The position numbers and the translations under genes were made by a program. The notes under the pieces were generated by a model, which ran no database searches, was not told the origin of the DNA, and worked only from the letters and a program-made list of their open reading frames with translations. Of a stretch of 64,000 nucleotides of DNA, positions 7,198 through 22,702 are shown one piece after another; the stretch's first letter is position 1; every line of letters begins with the position of its first letter. The stretch comes from Phycisphaeraceae bacterium (GTDB taxonomy: Bacteria; Planctomycetota; Phycisphaerae; Phycisphaerales; UBA1924), in assembly GCA_020639195.1 (NCBI GenBank), contig JACKHB010000004.1, positions 1 through 64,000 of the forward strand, written 5' to 3'.

Positions 7198-8031
7198 TCA
7201 CTGCGCCCGGCGCGGCGCGACCGCCAGCGCGAGCGAGAGCACGAACAGCGGCATGGACATCGCGGCCACGGGCAGGGGCCAGCCCGAACTGGTGAGCGCG
7301 TCGGAGGCGAACGACTGGCTGGGGACCGAGCCCGAGGGCATGACCTGCATCGCGGCGTAGAACTGCCACGTGCCTTCCTTGAGTTCGTTCTCACGGCGCT
7401 CGGGGACGGGCTTGCCCTGTGCCTTGGCGTTTCGCTGCCTTCTGGCGAGGCTGCGCTCGCCCTCGGGATAGGCGAGGCGCTCGAGCCTTTCGATCTCGCC
7501 GTCTGGGGTCAATTCGTAGAAATCGAACTGCCAATCGTGTTTGAAGACCTCGCCGAACGTCTCGGGGTCGGCTCCGGGGCGCTGCAGGCGAGTGACGATG
7601 ACGCACCTGCCACGGGCGACGCCCTGCCGGCGCTCGTTGCGTGCGGTGTCGGCGTCGAAGGACTCACCCTCGCGGATGATCAGGATGCGGAGCCAGTCCT
7701 GGTGCGACGCGAGACCGGGCAGATCCTTGAATCGCACCGGGATGCTCACGGGGATCTCGAGGCTCGCCTCGCCGTAGGTGACCACGACCGTGCCCTGGCC
7801 GTTCTCGTCGAGCTTGTCCTCGACGTGGACGGGGCGCTGGGCGAATTCAAAGTCCCGGATCTCGACGGGCCGGAAGTAGTACAGGGTGGGCGGCCTCGCC
7901 TCGTGGTAGGCGTGGATCCGCCGCGCCAGTTCGACGCCGCTGACGCAGAACGCGGCGAGCGAAACGACGGCGATCAGCACCCAGCGCCCTCGCCTGGGTC
8001 GGGCCGTGCTGGGTGGAGTGGCGTCGTTCAC
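7198..8031 (-). CDS. Hypothetical membrane protein at the end of the oxidase operon
   Basis: A 277-residue protein starting with GTG 8 bases after the coxIV stop. It has one N-terminal membrane helix (RWVLIAVVSLAAFCVSGVEL, residues ~16-36), a large soluble domain of about 200 residues with charged strands (ILIIREGESFDADTA, HDWQFDFYELTPDGEI), and a C-terminal hydrophobic segment (PVAAMSMPLFVLSLALAV). No metal-binding or heme motif is visible. Its position as last gene of the act-cox operon suggests an assembly or structural role, but I do not recognise the family. Confidence 0.7.
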   Translation of the reverse strand: MNDATPPSTARPRRGRWVLIAVVSLAAFCVSGVELARRIHAYHEARPPTLYYFRPVEIRDFEFAQRPVHVEDKLDENGQGTVVVTYGEASLEIPVSIPVRFKDLPGLASHQDWLRILIIREGESFDADTARNERRQGVARGRCVIVTRLQRPGADPETFGEVFKHDWQFDFYELTPDGEIERLERLAYPEGERSLARRQRNAKAQGKPVPERRENELKEGTWQFYAAMQVMPSGSVPSQSFASDALTSSGWPLPVAAMSMPLFVLSLALAVAPRRAQ

Positions 8032-8039
8032 GGCGGGGC

Positions 8040-8723
8040 CTAGTGGTCCTCGGGCTCGGCGTGATCTTCCTTGGGCGCAAAGACCATCAGGCCGGTCATC
8101 TGCAGGGAGCGATTGGCGGTGCTGACGGCGGGGCCGGACTCGTCGTGGTGCTCGGCATGGCCGTCCTCGCGCGCGCGGACCCTGGCGTGCTCGGCCACGG
8201 AGACGTTCGAGTCAACCTGGACGCTGCCAAACACCCACTGTCCGTCCTTGTCGTAGTGCCACTCGCTTCGATTGAAGTTTCCGCTTCCACCGGCGACGAT
8301 CTCGTGCTTCTTCACGCGGTCGATCGCGTCGCGGCTGAAGAGGTCCAGGGCCGTGAAGCCGAGGAAGATGCCGACTGTCAGCAGGCAGAAGGCGAAGATG
8401 ATGGAATTGAGCTTGGAGTCGTACTTGAGCTGCATGAAGAACAGCACGACGAGCAGGCCCTTGATCACGGCGATGCTCATCGCGATCAGCACGTTGACCG
8501 ACTGGGGCACCTCGACCTTGAACGCCTGGGCGATCCAGATCTCGAATCGAGATGCGAAGACGGTCAGGATGGTGAAGACCAGCAGCCAGGAGAGCACGAT
8601 CAGCAGCGTGCGGAGCGAGACGATGTGATGCCCGTGCGTGTCGTGGGCGTGGAAGCCGTGCGGATCGGTCGGGTCGAAGGCCGCCGCGGCGTCGAGGCTT
8701 CGGGATGGCGTGCTGGGCTTCAT
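8040..8723 (-). CDS. Cytochrome c oxidase subunit IV family protein
   Basis: A 227-residue small membrane subunit of heme-copper oxidase. It starts with a His-rich cytoplasmic leader (HGFHAHDTHGHH), followed by three membrane helices (LLIVLSWLLVFTILTVFAS, VNVLIAMSIAVIKGLLVVLF, NSIIFAFCLLTVGIFLGF). The second helix ends in FFMQLKYDSKL, which matches the COX4_pro family pattern FMHLKYE. The C-terminal 90 residues are a hydrophilic extension not seen in standard ~100-residue subunits. It is directly downstream of coxIII in the same operon. Subunit IV stabilises the oxidase core. Confidence 0.85.
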   Translation of the reverse strand: MKPSTPSRSLDAAAAFDPTDPHGFHAHDTHGHHIVSLRTLLIVLSWLLVFTILTVFASRFEIWIAQAFKVEVPQSVNVLIAMSIAVIKGLLVVLFFMQLKYDSKLNSIIFAFCLLTVGIFLGFTALDLFSRDAIDRVKKHEIVAGGSGNFNRSEWHYDKDGQWVFGSVQVDSNVSVAEHARVRAREDGHAEHHDESGPAVSTANRSLQMTGLMVFAPKEDHAEPEDH

Positions 8724-8745
8724 GGGGTCGTTCCGCGGCTTGGGT

Positions 8746-9429
8746 TCAGTGGATGAGGTACAGCAGGGGGAAGAGGAAGATCCAGATGAGATCGACCAGG
8801 TGCCAGTAGAGACCGGCGATCTCGATTCCGGTGTAGTGCTTGGGCCCGTACATGCCCTTCTGGGCCCGGGCGAGCATGATGAGAATGACGGCGGTGCCGA
8901 TGAGAACGTGGAGCAGGTGCGTTCCGGTCGCGGCGTAGTAGACGCTCCACCAGACCGGCTCGTTGGGCGTTGACGGATTGGGGTAGTCGTACAGGCTTCC
9001 GGGGCGCTTGCCCGCGGCCCACTTGGGGCCGTATTCGAGGCCGAACTTGATGCCGGTGAAGAGCAGGCCGCAGAAGGCCGTGAAGGCGAGATTGAACTTG
9101 AGCAGCGCCTGCTGGTTCATCTGGGCGCAGCGGATGCTCCACGCGATCGTGAAGCTGGAGATGAGCAGGACGCCCGTGTTGATGCTGCCCCATAGCCAGT
9201 CGAGGTGATGGCTGCCGCCTCGGAACGCCTCGGGGTACATCGCGCGGAAGATGGCGTAGGCGCAGAAGAGGCCGGAAAAGAGCAGGACCTCGGTGGTAAG
9301 GAAGAGCCACATGCCGATCTTGCACGCGTCGAATTCCTCTTCCTTGGAGCGGAAGTGGTGCGCGTGCTTGAGTCGGGACCACAGCGGCGCCGATGCGTCG
9401 GTCGCGATCCCGTGTGATTCGGTGCTCAT
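8746..9429 (-). CDS. coxC: Cytochrome c oxidase subunit III
   Basis: A 227-residue subunit III of the aa3/caa3 oxidase. Motifs include KIGMWLFLTTEVLLFSGLF (the conserved helix with the lipid-binding glutamate), FTIAWSIRCAQ, YYAATGTHLLHVLIG, and the C-terminal IAGLYWHLVDLIWIFLFPLL, all typical of COX3. Seven membrane helices can be traced. It sits 21 bases downstream of coxI and 22 bases before coxIV. It is required for stability of the catalytic core rather than for electron transfer. Confidence 0.95.
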   Translation of the reverse strand: MSTESHGIATDASAPLWSRLKHAHHFRSKEEEFDACKIGMWLFLTTEVLLFSGLFCAYAIFRAMYPEAFRGGSHHLDWLWGSINTGVLLISSFTIAWSIRCAQMNQQALLKFNLAFTAFCGLLFTGIKFGLEYGPKWAAGKRPGSLYDYPNPSTPNEPVWWSVYYAATGTHLLHVLIGTAVILIMLARAQKGMYGPKHYTGIEIAGLYWHLVDLIWIFLFPLLYLIH

Positions 9430-9450
9430 CGTCGGCTCCAGATCGAACGG

Positions 9451-11250
<1,800 letters not shown>

Positions 11251-11293
11251 GGTCCACCTCATCGCGGCGGGAAAGCCGTCCCGCCGGGTCCGC

Positions 11294-12517
11294 CTATCCC
11301 TCACCCCCGCCGTCGGCCGGGTGGCCGGCGGGCTGATCCGCCGGCTGGTCCTGGGGCGTCTGCTCGGGCGTCTGGCCGCCATCGGGCGCATCGCCTGTGG
11401 CGGGCGCCTCGACCGGGTTGCCCTGGGCGTCGAGCGATCCCCAGAGCTCGTCGCCCGCGCTGGCCGGGGCATTCTCGCTGATCGACTTCATGAACGCGAT
11501 GATCGCCATCAACTGTTTGGAATTGATGCTGCCCTGGTAGGTGGGCATTCGATTCTCGCGCCCGATGCGCACCTTGGCGCCGGGGTTGTAGATGGCCTCA
11601 CGGATCGCGTTGTCGTCCAGGACCCAGCTCGAGCCGTCCTGGTACTCGGCCGTGGAGCCGTACAGATCCTTCCAAGTCGGGCCGGTGTTGTCGTCGCCGT
11701 TGGTGGTGTGGCAGCCGTTGCAGCCCTTCGTGGAGTACAGGATCTTGCCCACTTCCACCATCGGCATGGCGCCCGGGAAGGGCTCTCGCATCCACGCCGC
11801 GAACTGCTCCCTGGGAACCACGCGAACCAGCCCCGCCATCTCGCTGTGGTTGTCGCCGCAGTACTCGGCGCAAAAGAGCCAGTGCTCGCGGTTGGGATAG
11901 CCCAGCGCGGGGTTGTCGTTGTCGGTGGCCTTGAGCTTGACGGACTGGAACCAGTACTTGGTGAAGCGATTGGGAAACACGTCCTGCTTCATGCGAAAGT
12001 CGGGCACCCAGAAGCTGTGGATGACGTCCTCGCTGGTCATCCGGATCTCGACCGGCGTGTCCTCGGGCACAATGAACACCGGGATGTCCACGGCGCCGAT
12101 CTTGGTGGTCTCGGTGGAGCCGGAGCCGTTGGGATACTGGATGTCCCAGCTCCACTTCTTGGCGGTGAGGGTGAGTTGCAGCGCGCCCGCGGGGGCGACC
12201 TGCTGCTTGGCGTAGACCCAGAAGCCCTTGAAGAAGATCACCACGAGCAGGATGGTCGGCAGGACAGTCCACGTGACTTCCATGGGGGTGTTGTGGCCGG
12301 CGGAGCGGATGATGGGCTGGCCCTTGCGCCAGCGGTACTTGATGACGAAGTAGACCATCGCGGCCATGAGTCCGACGAAGCAGGCTACGCTGAGCCAGAG
12401 CAGGAACATGTACATGTGGTCCGTCTCGGCGGCGTACGTCGAGCTGCCGTGATCACGGAACCAGAGCCGCTGCATCGGCCCGGCATCGCCCAGGATGACC
12501 GAGAGCATCGCCATCAT
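11294..12517 (-). CDS. coxB: Cytochrome c oxidase subunit II fused to cytochrome c (caa3 type)
   Basis: A 407-residue subunit II. Two N-terminal membrane helices (FLLWLSVACFVGLMAAMVYF and VTWTVLPTILLVVIFFKGFW) are followed by a cupredoxin domain with WSWDIQYP, VIHSFWVPDF and the CuA site CAEYCGDNHSEM near residue 216. A fused cytochrome c domain follows with CNGCH near residue 265 and an axial methionine probably in RMPTYQG. The last 50 residues are Pro/Asp/Gly-rich and probably disordered. It accepts electrons from ACIII either directly or through its own cytochrome c domain. Its ATG overlaps the stop of the SCO gene by 4 bases. Confidence 0.96.
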   Translation of the reverse strand: MMAMLSVILGDAGPMQRLWFRDHGSSTYAAETDHMYMFLLWLSVACFVGLMAAMVYFVIKYRWRKGQPIIRSAGHNTPMEVTWTVLPTILLVVIFFKGFWVYAKQQVAPAGALQLTLTAKKWSWDIQYPNGSGSTETTKIGAVDIPVFIVPEDTPVEIRMTSEDVIHSFWVPDFRMKQDVFPNRFTKYWFQSVKLKATDNDNPALGYPNREHWLFCAEYCGDNHSEMAGLVRVVPREQFAAWMREPFPGAMPMVEVGKILYSTKGCNGCHTTNGDDNTGPTWKDLYGSTAEYQDGSSWVLDDNAIREAIYNPGAKVRIGRENRMPTYQGSINSKQLMAIIAFMKSISENAPASAGDELWGSLDAQGNPVEAPATGDAPDGGQTPEQTPQDQPADQPAGHPADGGGEG

Positions 12518-13434
12518 GCCTGTCCCATCCCGGCCGTGGCGGGCGCCGGGTTCGAAGGAGTGTCGGTGGACCCGCGGGCGCGCCGGCGCCCGATGCGTTC
12601 GCGGATGAACAGCGCCCCGATCAGCCCGAAGAGCAGCACCATCGTGGCGGCGCCACAGAGCTTCATCACCTGCATGGCCTGGAGGGTGAAGGCGCCCTGG
12701 TCGGGGTTCCAGCTGAAGCAGAAGTGCAGCAGCCGGTCGCCCAGCGACTTGCTGAGCCGGCCCTGCGAGGCCTCGAGCAGCGAGAGTTTCATGTCGCGCG
12801 GCTCGTGCGCCAGGCCGTAGAGGTATCGCGAGACCCTCGCGTCGGGCGTGAGGAACATGAGCGCCATCGCGTGGGAGTACTCGCCGTTGGGCAGCGGCTT
12901 GTAGGCGAAGCCGACGGCGTCGGCGAGGCGACGGGCGTTGCCCTCCGAGGCGGTGAAGAAGTGGAAGCCGGCCTCGACGCTCGGCGTGGTCTCGCGCTCG
13001 TAGCCGTTGATGGCCAGAGCCCGGGCCCGGGCCGCCATATCGGCGGTGTTGGTCGGGTCGAAGCTGACGACGATGACCTTGAAGTCCTCTCCAACGGTGT
13101 AGTCCACCGCGCTGAGCGACTTGACCATCTTCTCCTGCAGCGTCGGGCAGATGAGCGGGCAGTCGTAGTACGCCATCACCAGGATGGCGGGCTTGCCGTC
13201 GGTGAAGCAGTCGTCGAGATTGACCGCGTTGCCGAGGTGGTCCATGACCATCAAGCGCTCGGGGATGCGCTCGCCGAGGTGCTCGACCATCTCAAGGCCC
13301 TGGGCCTGCTCGGGTCGCTCAGTGCTGATGACCTGCGCGACGGCGCGCGGGCCGGCCGATGCGGCCAAGGCGATCGCCAGTCCGAGTTGGGGCATTACCC
13401 TTGGCACGAGCCCATTACTCTCCCGGCGCGGCAT
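12514..13434 (-). CDS. SCO1/SenC family copper chaperone
   Basis: A 306-residue SCO-family protein that delivers copper to the CuA site of oxidase subunit II. It has a thioredoxin-like domain with the copper-binding CPLIC (in AYYDCPLICPTLQEK) and the distal histidine in GEYSHAMALMFL, plus VVSFDPTNTADMA. A secretion signal (MPQLGLAIALAASAGPRAVA) begins near residue 14, so translation may start there or at the upstream GTG rather than at ATG 13434. A C-terminal membrane helix (VLLFGLIGALFI) is followed by a basic tail, an arrangement common in planctomycete and Bacteroidetes act-cox clusters. It overlaps the upstream small gene by 20 bases and the coxB start by 4. Confidence 0.92.
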   Translation of the reverse strand: MPRRESNGLVPRVMPQLGLAIALAASAGPRAVAQVISTERPEQAQGLEMVEHLGERIPERLMVMDHLGNAVNLDDCFTDGKPAILVMAYYDCPLICPTLQEKMVKSLSAVDYTVGEDFKVIVVSFDPTNTADMAARARALAINGYERETTPSVEAGFHFFTASEGNARRLADAVGFAYKPLPNGEYSHAMALMFLTPDARVSRYLYGLAHEPRDMKLSLLEASQGRLSKSLGDRLLHFCFSWNPDQGAFTLQAMQVMKLCGAATMVLLFGLIGALFIRERIGRRRARGSTDTPSNPAPATAGMGQA

Positions 13435-13804
13435 ACCGGCCCGCGACCTTCTGCATGGCCTGTTCGATCGGGATCCGGACCGTGCCGGACTGGGCGTCCT
13501 CCCAGGCGTATTGGTCGAGATCGGCGATGGACGCGTTGCGATACTCGATCTGGCCCACCGCCTCGATCGTCGTCTCTCTCCGCTCGTTGCGGAGTTCCGT
13601 GATGTGCTTCTTGAAATAGACGGCTGTCGCCGCGGCGGTCACCACGACGAACAGCGTGATCACCACAAACGCGCCGGCCAGAATGGCGACGTTGGCCCTC
13701 GAGCCGTGTTCGGCCTGCGGCGGTCCTTCCTCCACGGAGTGCCGATGCCACTGGTCCGGCTCCTCGTGCTCGACTGACATGTAGTGGGCTTCTTCGTGGC
13801 TCAT
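13415..13804 (-). CDS. Small single-pass membrane protein within the act-cox operon
   Basis: A 129-residue protein with a His/Glu-rich N-terminus (SHEEAHYMSVEHEEPDQWHR), one membrane helix (VAILAGAFVVITLFVVVTAA, about residues 39-60), and a C-terminal domain of about 65 residues (NERRETTIEAVGQIEYRNAS, then VRIPIEQAMQKVAGRY). I do not recognise a family. The C-terminal part, IPIEQAM followed by a Pro/Gly-ending tail, resembles small conserved proteins found between ActF and SCO genes in similar clusters, which is an inference from memory. It probably belongs to the ACIII-oxidase assembly. Confidence 0.75.
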   Translation of the reverse strand: MSHEEAHYMSVEHEEPDQWHRHSVEEGPPQAEHGSRANVAILAGAFVVITLFVVVTAAATAVYFKKHITELRNERRETTIEAVGQIEYRNASIADLDQYAWEDAQSGTVRIPIEQAMQKVAGRYAAPGE

Positions 13805-13874
13805 CGATGGTCTCTTCGCAATTCTTGTCGCTCCGGATTCTTTCCTGTCTGACAGGACGCCGCCACCCCGTGGA

Positions 13875-15158
13875 TTACACCCAGTTCTGATGCTTGAGCG
13901 CCTCGCCCAGTCGCGGGTCCTTCAGCGGCACGAGCACCCCCGACCTGATGCGGTGGATCAGGAGGCCGCCCCAGAGTCCGACCGCCGCGGCGATTCCGGC
14001 GATGTCGAGCCACCAGCCGGCGGGCCCCGGGTTCTGGGCCTTGAGGTCGCCGAGATAGACCATCGGGCGCAGGATCCAGACCATGTCGGCGATGATCATG
14101 AGGATGAGCCATCCCGCCGCGATGGATGCGCCGATCGGGTTGCGCTTCACGTCCCGGAAGAGCAGGACGAGAAAGGGCACGATGAAGTGGCCGAGGATCA
14201 GGACGGCGCCGAGGTTCTGCCAGCCGTCCTGCGAGCGGTTGACGAACCAGGCGGACTCTTCGGGGATGTTGGAGTACCAGATCAGGAAGTACTGGCTGAA
14301 GGTGATGTACGCCCAGAACACGGTGAATCCGAACACGAGCTTGCCGACGTCGTGGGCGTGCTCGCTGGTGACCAGGCCGGTCAGATACCCCATGCCCCGG
14401 AGCACGCTGGTGATGATCATCAGGGCCGCCATGCCGCCCAGCGCCGCGGAGGCGAAGTAGTAGACGCCCCACATGGTGCTGAAGAAGCGGTGGTCGGTGC
14501 CCATGAGGAAGTCAAACGCGAAGAACGCCGTGGTGAGCGCGAAGAGGATCAGCCCGGGGGCCGACAGCCGCCGGGCCTTGGCCGTCAGCCAGCGATCTCC
14601 GGTCTGGTCCTGCGCCTTGCTCCAGCGCCAGAAGGATGTTGCGAGGAACATCCAGACCACGGCGTAGATCACGAAGCGGATGACGAGGAATCCCGGATTG
14701 AGGTACGGCGATTTGTGCTCGAGCAGATGGTCGGTGTGCGGATCGATGCCGAGCCACGAGAGCATGATGCCGCCGTTGGCGATCTCGAGGATCAGCACGA
14801 TCAGCGCGCCGACGAGGCACCACGGCAGCATCATCATGAGGTTCTCGAGCTGGCGGCGCACGGTCGCGCTCCAGCCCGCGTTGGTCAGATGCAGGACCAT
14901 GGTCCAGAACAGGCCGCCCAGGCTCAGGGCGGTGACGGTAAAGAGGCCGACCTCGAACGCCGCGAGCGCGTGGCGGGCGTTGAGCACGAACGCCCCGGCG
15001 ATCGTGAAGACCAGACCGAGGGCTCCGATGCTCAGGAAGACGCCCGCGAGCGCCAGGCCGGAGCCCTCTCGCAGCCGAAGGTTCTCTTCGCGCATGGCGG
15101 GGTGCTTCGCCGCGGCCGTCAGCATGCGATCGAACTGCTCGTTCGTGAGCGAGCTCAT
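13875..15158 (-). CDS. actF: Alternative complex III subunit ActF (quinol-binding membrane subunit)
   Basis: A 427-residue integral membrane protein with about ten helices, for example LALAGVFLSIGALGLVFTIA, LMMMLPWCLVGALIVLILEI, VIRFVIYAVVWMFLATSFW and LIFALTTAFFAFDFLMG. The sequence FLMGTDHRFFSTMWGVYYFA and FVFWAYITFSQYFLIWYSNIPEE (here GFTVFWAYITFSQYFLIW) are hallmarks of ActF, a homologue of ActC that helps bind menaquinol. The start at 15158 overlaps the actE stop by 4 bases; the frame is open upstream only as a shadow. ActF is the last of the six act genes here and is followed by the 129-residue protein and SCO. Confidence 0.95.
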   Translation of the reverse strand: MSSLTNEQFDRMLTAAAKHPAMREENLRLREGSGLALAGVFLSIGALGLVFTIAGAFVLNARHALAAFEVGLFTVTALSLGGLFWTMVLHLTNAGWSATVRRQLENLMMMLPWCLVGALIVLILEIANGGIMLSWLGIDPHTDHLLEHKSPYLNPGFLVIRFVIYAVVWMFLATSFWRWSKAQDQTGDRWLTAKARRLSAPGLILFALTTAFFAFDFLMGTDHRFFSTMWGVYYFASAALGGMAALMIITSVLRGMGYLTGLVTSEHAHDVGKLVFGFTVFWAYITFSQYFLIWYSNIPEESAWFVNRSQDGWQNLGAVLILGHFIVPFLVLLFRDVKRNPIGASIAAGWLILMIIADMVWILRPMVYLGDLKAQNPGPAGWWLDIAGIAAAVGLWGGLLIHRIRSGVLVPLKDPRLGEALKHQNWV

Positions 15159-15970
15159 GGCGTCTCTCCCATGGCGATGCCGCCGCGCTGACGCTCGAGG
15201 ACCTCGCGTTCGCCCTGCGGCACGTCGGCGAGCGACCCCTTGCGGCTGGCCTGGAGCGCGCGGATGTAGGCGACGACCTCCCACGCCTGCCGCACGGACA
15301 GGGCGTGGGCGTAGCCGGGCATCTTGGCGCCCATCTCAACGCCGTTTCGCGCCGTGTAGAACAGGTATCCATCGCGACCGGTGCGCTGCTGCGGATCGGA
15401 GTACTTGGGGTCGTGGAAGCTCGGCACGGCGTACGTCCAGCGCCGACCGACCATGCCGCCATACGGCTCGTTGTTCAGCACGCCGCCGCCCTCGCCGCTG
15501 TAGCCGTGGCACACCGAGCAGTAGATGTTGAATCGGGCGCGTCCACGCTCGATCGCCGCCATGTCGATCGCGATCGGGATCGTGTCGATGAACGTCGCGG
15601 CGTCCTGGCTCTGCCACGCGCCGGCGGGATCGACGCCGTCGGCCACGCCGTGGTAGACCGCCGAATCGAGCCCGAGCAGGTCGTCTCGCTGCTGTCGGTA
15701 GTCCGTCTGCCACGACGCGTCGCCGGACTCATCGGTGATCATGCGCCTCGCGAACGCGACGGTGCCGACCACGGGCTGACGCATCGTGCGGCCGTCGGCG
15801 AAGAACTCGCTCTTGGTCTGCGGGTTCCAGCGCGGCTGATCGTCCATATCCGGCAGGAACTGGCGGGGCGGCTTGTCGGACCGCTCGCCGCGGCAGCCCG
15901 TCAGGGCGAGCAGCAGCGCGACGGCGGGCAGGCCGGCGACTCGCGCGAGGGTGGTTCGTGTGCGGCGCAT
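15155..15970 (-). CDS. actE: Alternative complex III subunit ActE (monoheme cytochrome c)
   Basis: A 271-residue lipoprotein cytochrome c. The N-terminus has a signal with a lipobox (ALLLALTGC), so the protein is probably tethered to the periplasmic side of the membrane. The single heme site is CSVCHG near residue 150 (FNIYCSVCHGYSGEGGG), with a methionine ligand probably in GAKMPGYAHAL. ActE passes electrons from the ActA/ActB side of alternative complex III towards the oxidase. The start overlaps nothing upstream; 3 bases separate it from actD. It overlaps actF by 4 bases. Confidence 0.95.
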   Translation of the reverse strand: MRRTRTTLARVAGLPAVALLLALTGCRGERSDKPPRQFLPDMDDQPRWNPQTKSEFFADGRTMRQPVVGTVAFARRMITDESGDASWQTDYRQQRDDLLGLDSAVYHGVADGVDPAGAWQSQDAATFIDTIPIAIDMAAIERGRARFNIYCSVCHGYSGEGGGVLNNEPYGGMVGRRWTYAVPSFHDPKYSDPQQRTGRDGYLFYTARNGVEMGAKMPGYAHALSVRQAWEVVAYIRALQASRKGSLADVPQGEREVLERQRGGIAMGETP

Positions 15971-15973
15971 GGG

Positions 15974-16590
15974 CTACAGGTCCTCGACCAGGTCGACGCG
16001 AGAGGCCCCGCCCTTGGTGAGCAGGTCGCGCGTCTTCTGCGGATCGAACTTGGGATCGAGCGCCTCGATGTAGATGAAGAAGCGGTCGTTGGAGGCGTCC
16101 AGGAACGGCTCGTGGTTGAAGAGCGGGTGGTGCGGCCGCGGCAGGCCGTTGAGCGACAGCATCCCGATCAGGGCGGCGAAGGCGCTGATCAGCACGCCGC
16201 TCTCAAAGATGATCGGCACGAAGGGCTGCCAGGCGTGGGGCGGCTTGCCCTGCACGACGATCGGGTAGTTGATGCTCATCCACCACTGCATCAGCCAGCC
16301 GAGGCCCGCCGCCGACAGGCCGATCACCCCCACCGCCAGCGGGAGCTTGGTGCGCTTCATGCCCATGACCTGCTCGGCGCCGTGGATGGGAAACGGCGAG
16401 TGCAGGTCCCACTTGGTGTACCCGGCGTCGCGGACCGATTCGCCCGCCCGGCACACGCTGGACACGTCGCCGAACTCAGCGACCAGGCCGGCCACCGGCG
16501 AGCCCGAGGGCGTCGCGTACCTGGGCGCGGGCGGTCGCAACTGCTTGGGAAGCAGGCCCGACAGCATCGGGAAGTAGTCGGTGATGGCCA

Positions 16591-16591
<1 letters not shown>
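15974..16591 (-). CDS. actD: Alternative complex III subunit ActD (DUF3341)
   Basis: A 205-residue protein with two membrane helices (LAVGVIGLSAAGLGWLMQWW and IIFESGVLISAFAALIGML), preceded by a soluble domain with the typical VAEFGDVSSVCRAGESVRDAG and YTKWDLHSPFPIHG of DUF3341/ActD. The motif KPPHAWQPFVPIIFE and the C-terminal FFIYIEALDPKFD also match the family. The start ATG at 16591 shares one base with the actC stop (TGATG). ActD is a structural subunit of alternative complex III without redox cofactors. Confidence 0.94.
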
Positions 16592-21725
<5,134 letters not shown>

Positions 21726-21770
21726 GCGTCACGCCCGCCTCTGAGTGTCGCCGAACCCGATGAAGCCGTC

Positions 21771-22460
21771 CTAGTGGTGGCACGCCCCGCACGTCTCCGG
21801 CGGCGCCGTGCGCAACGCCTCGACGAGCGCATCCACATCCATCGTGCCCTCGTGATGACGACGCGCCGTCAGTTCCTGCTCGACCTCGCGCAGTCTCGTC
21901 ACCTGGTCCGGCTCGACCAGGTGCTTGCCAGGGTCACGATGGCAATCCAGGCACCACCCCATGCTCAGCGGCTCGGCCTGGAACACCTCGGGCATGCCCA
22001 TGATCTGGCCGTGGCAGGAATAGCAGCTCACGCCCGCGTGGATGTGGACATGATGAGGGAAGTTGCGGACATAGTCCGGCAGCTTGTGGACCCGCCGCCA
22101 CTCGATCGACTCGTCCGTCGCGTACGCGTCGCGGATGAACTGCACCTTCTCATCCTTCACGAACTCGGTGCTGAGCCGATTCTCGGTGTGACATCCCATG
22201 CACGTCGCGACATTCGGCACGTTCGCCTCGGGCGATTGCTCCACTTTCGTGTGGCAATAGCGACAGTCGATGCCGAGCTTGCCCGCGTGGATCTGGTGGT
22301 TGAATCCGCTGCCGGGCTGCTGGGGCATATACCCCGCTTCCCAGTACTTGGGTGTGAAGTAGTACCAAACGCCCGCGACGGCCGTCACCGCTCCACCCAT
22401 CGCCATCGCGGCCGTCACCGTCGGCAACGCGTTGGTCCACTTTGGAAACAGGCCGGGCAT
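21771..22460 (-). CDS. actA: Alternative complex III subunit ActA (pentaheme cytochrome c)
   Basis: A 229-residue membrane-anchored multiheme cytochrome. One N-terminal helix (NALPTVTAAMAMGGAVTAVAG) precedes five CxxCH sites: CRYCH, CMGCH, CYSCH, CLDCH and CGACH, matching the five hemes of ActA. Additional histidines (FNHQIHAGKLGI, NFPHHVHIHAG) are probable axial ligands. The start at 22460 has GGAGGTG at 3 bases and is preferred over an upstream ATG. It is the first gene of the act-cox operon and diverges from the heme A synthase gene. Confidence 0.96.
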   Translation of the reverse strand: MPGLFPKWTNALPTVTAAMAMGGAVTAVAGVWYYFTPKYWEAGYMPQQPGSGFNHQIHAGKLGIDCRYCHTKVEQSPEANVPNVATCMGCHTENRLSTEFVKDEKVQFIRDAYATDESIEWRRVHKLPDYVRNFPHHVHIHAGVSCYSCHGQIMGMPEVFQAEPLSMGWCLDCHRDPGKHLVEPDQVTRLREVEQELTARRHHEGTMDVDALVEALRTAPPETCGACHH

Positions 22461-22597
22461 CGTCACCTCCAAGGCCTGAACGCGCCGCGGCATCGGCTCC
22501 GCTCAGCCGACACGCGGGTGCCGAGAAGCCGTTCAAACACGGACACGCATATCCGCATTCGAGCGCGACCACAGCCCGCGGATTGCTGTGGGGCCGT

Positions 22598-22627
22598 AAT
22601 ATCTGCAGTCTGAGCGCACCGAGTCAA
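22598..22627 (-). promoter_or_regulatory. Candidate promoter of the act-cox operon
   Basis: On the minus strand TTGACT (22627-22622) and GATATT (22603-22598) are 18 bases apart. They lie about 140 bases upstream of actA, in the 240-base divergent region shared with the heme A synthase gene. Confidence 0.45.
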
Positions 22628-22702
22628 GTGTCCGGACCGTCTTCATGGACAACTGAGATCCAGTCGCAACTGCCCGATCGCCAAATCCCGGGAGCTCCCG
22701 CC

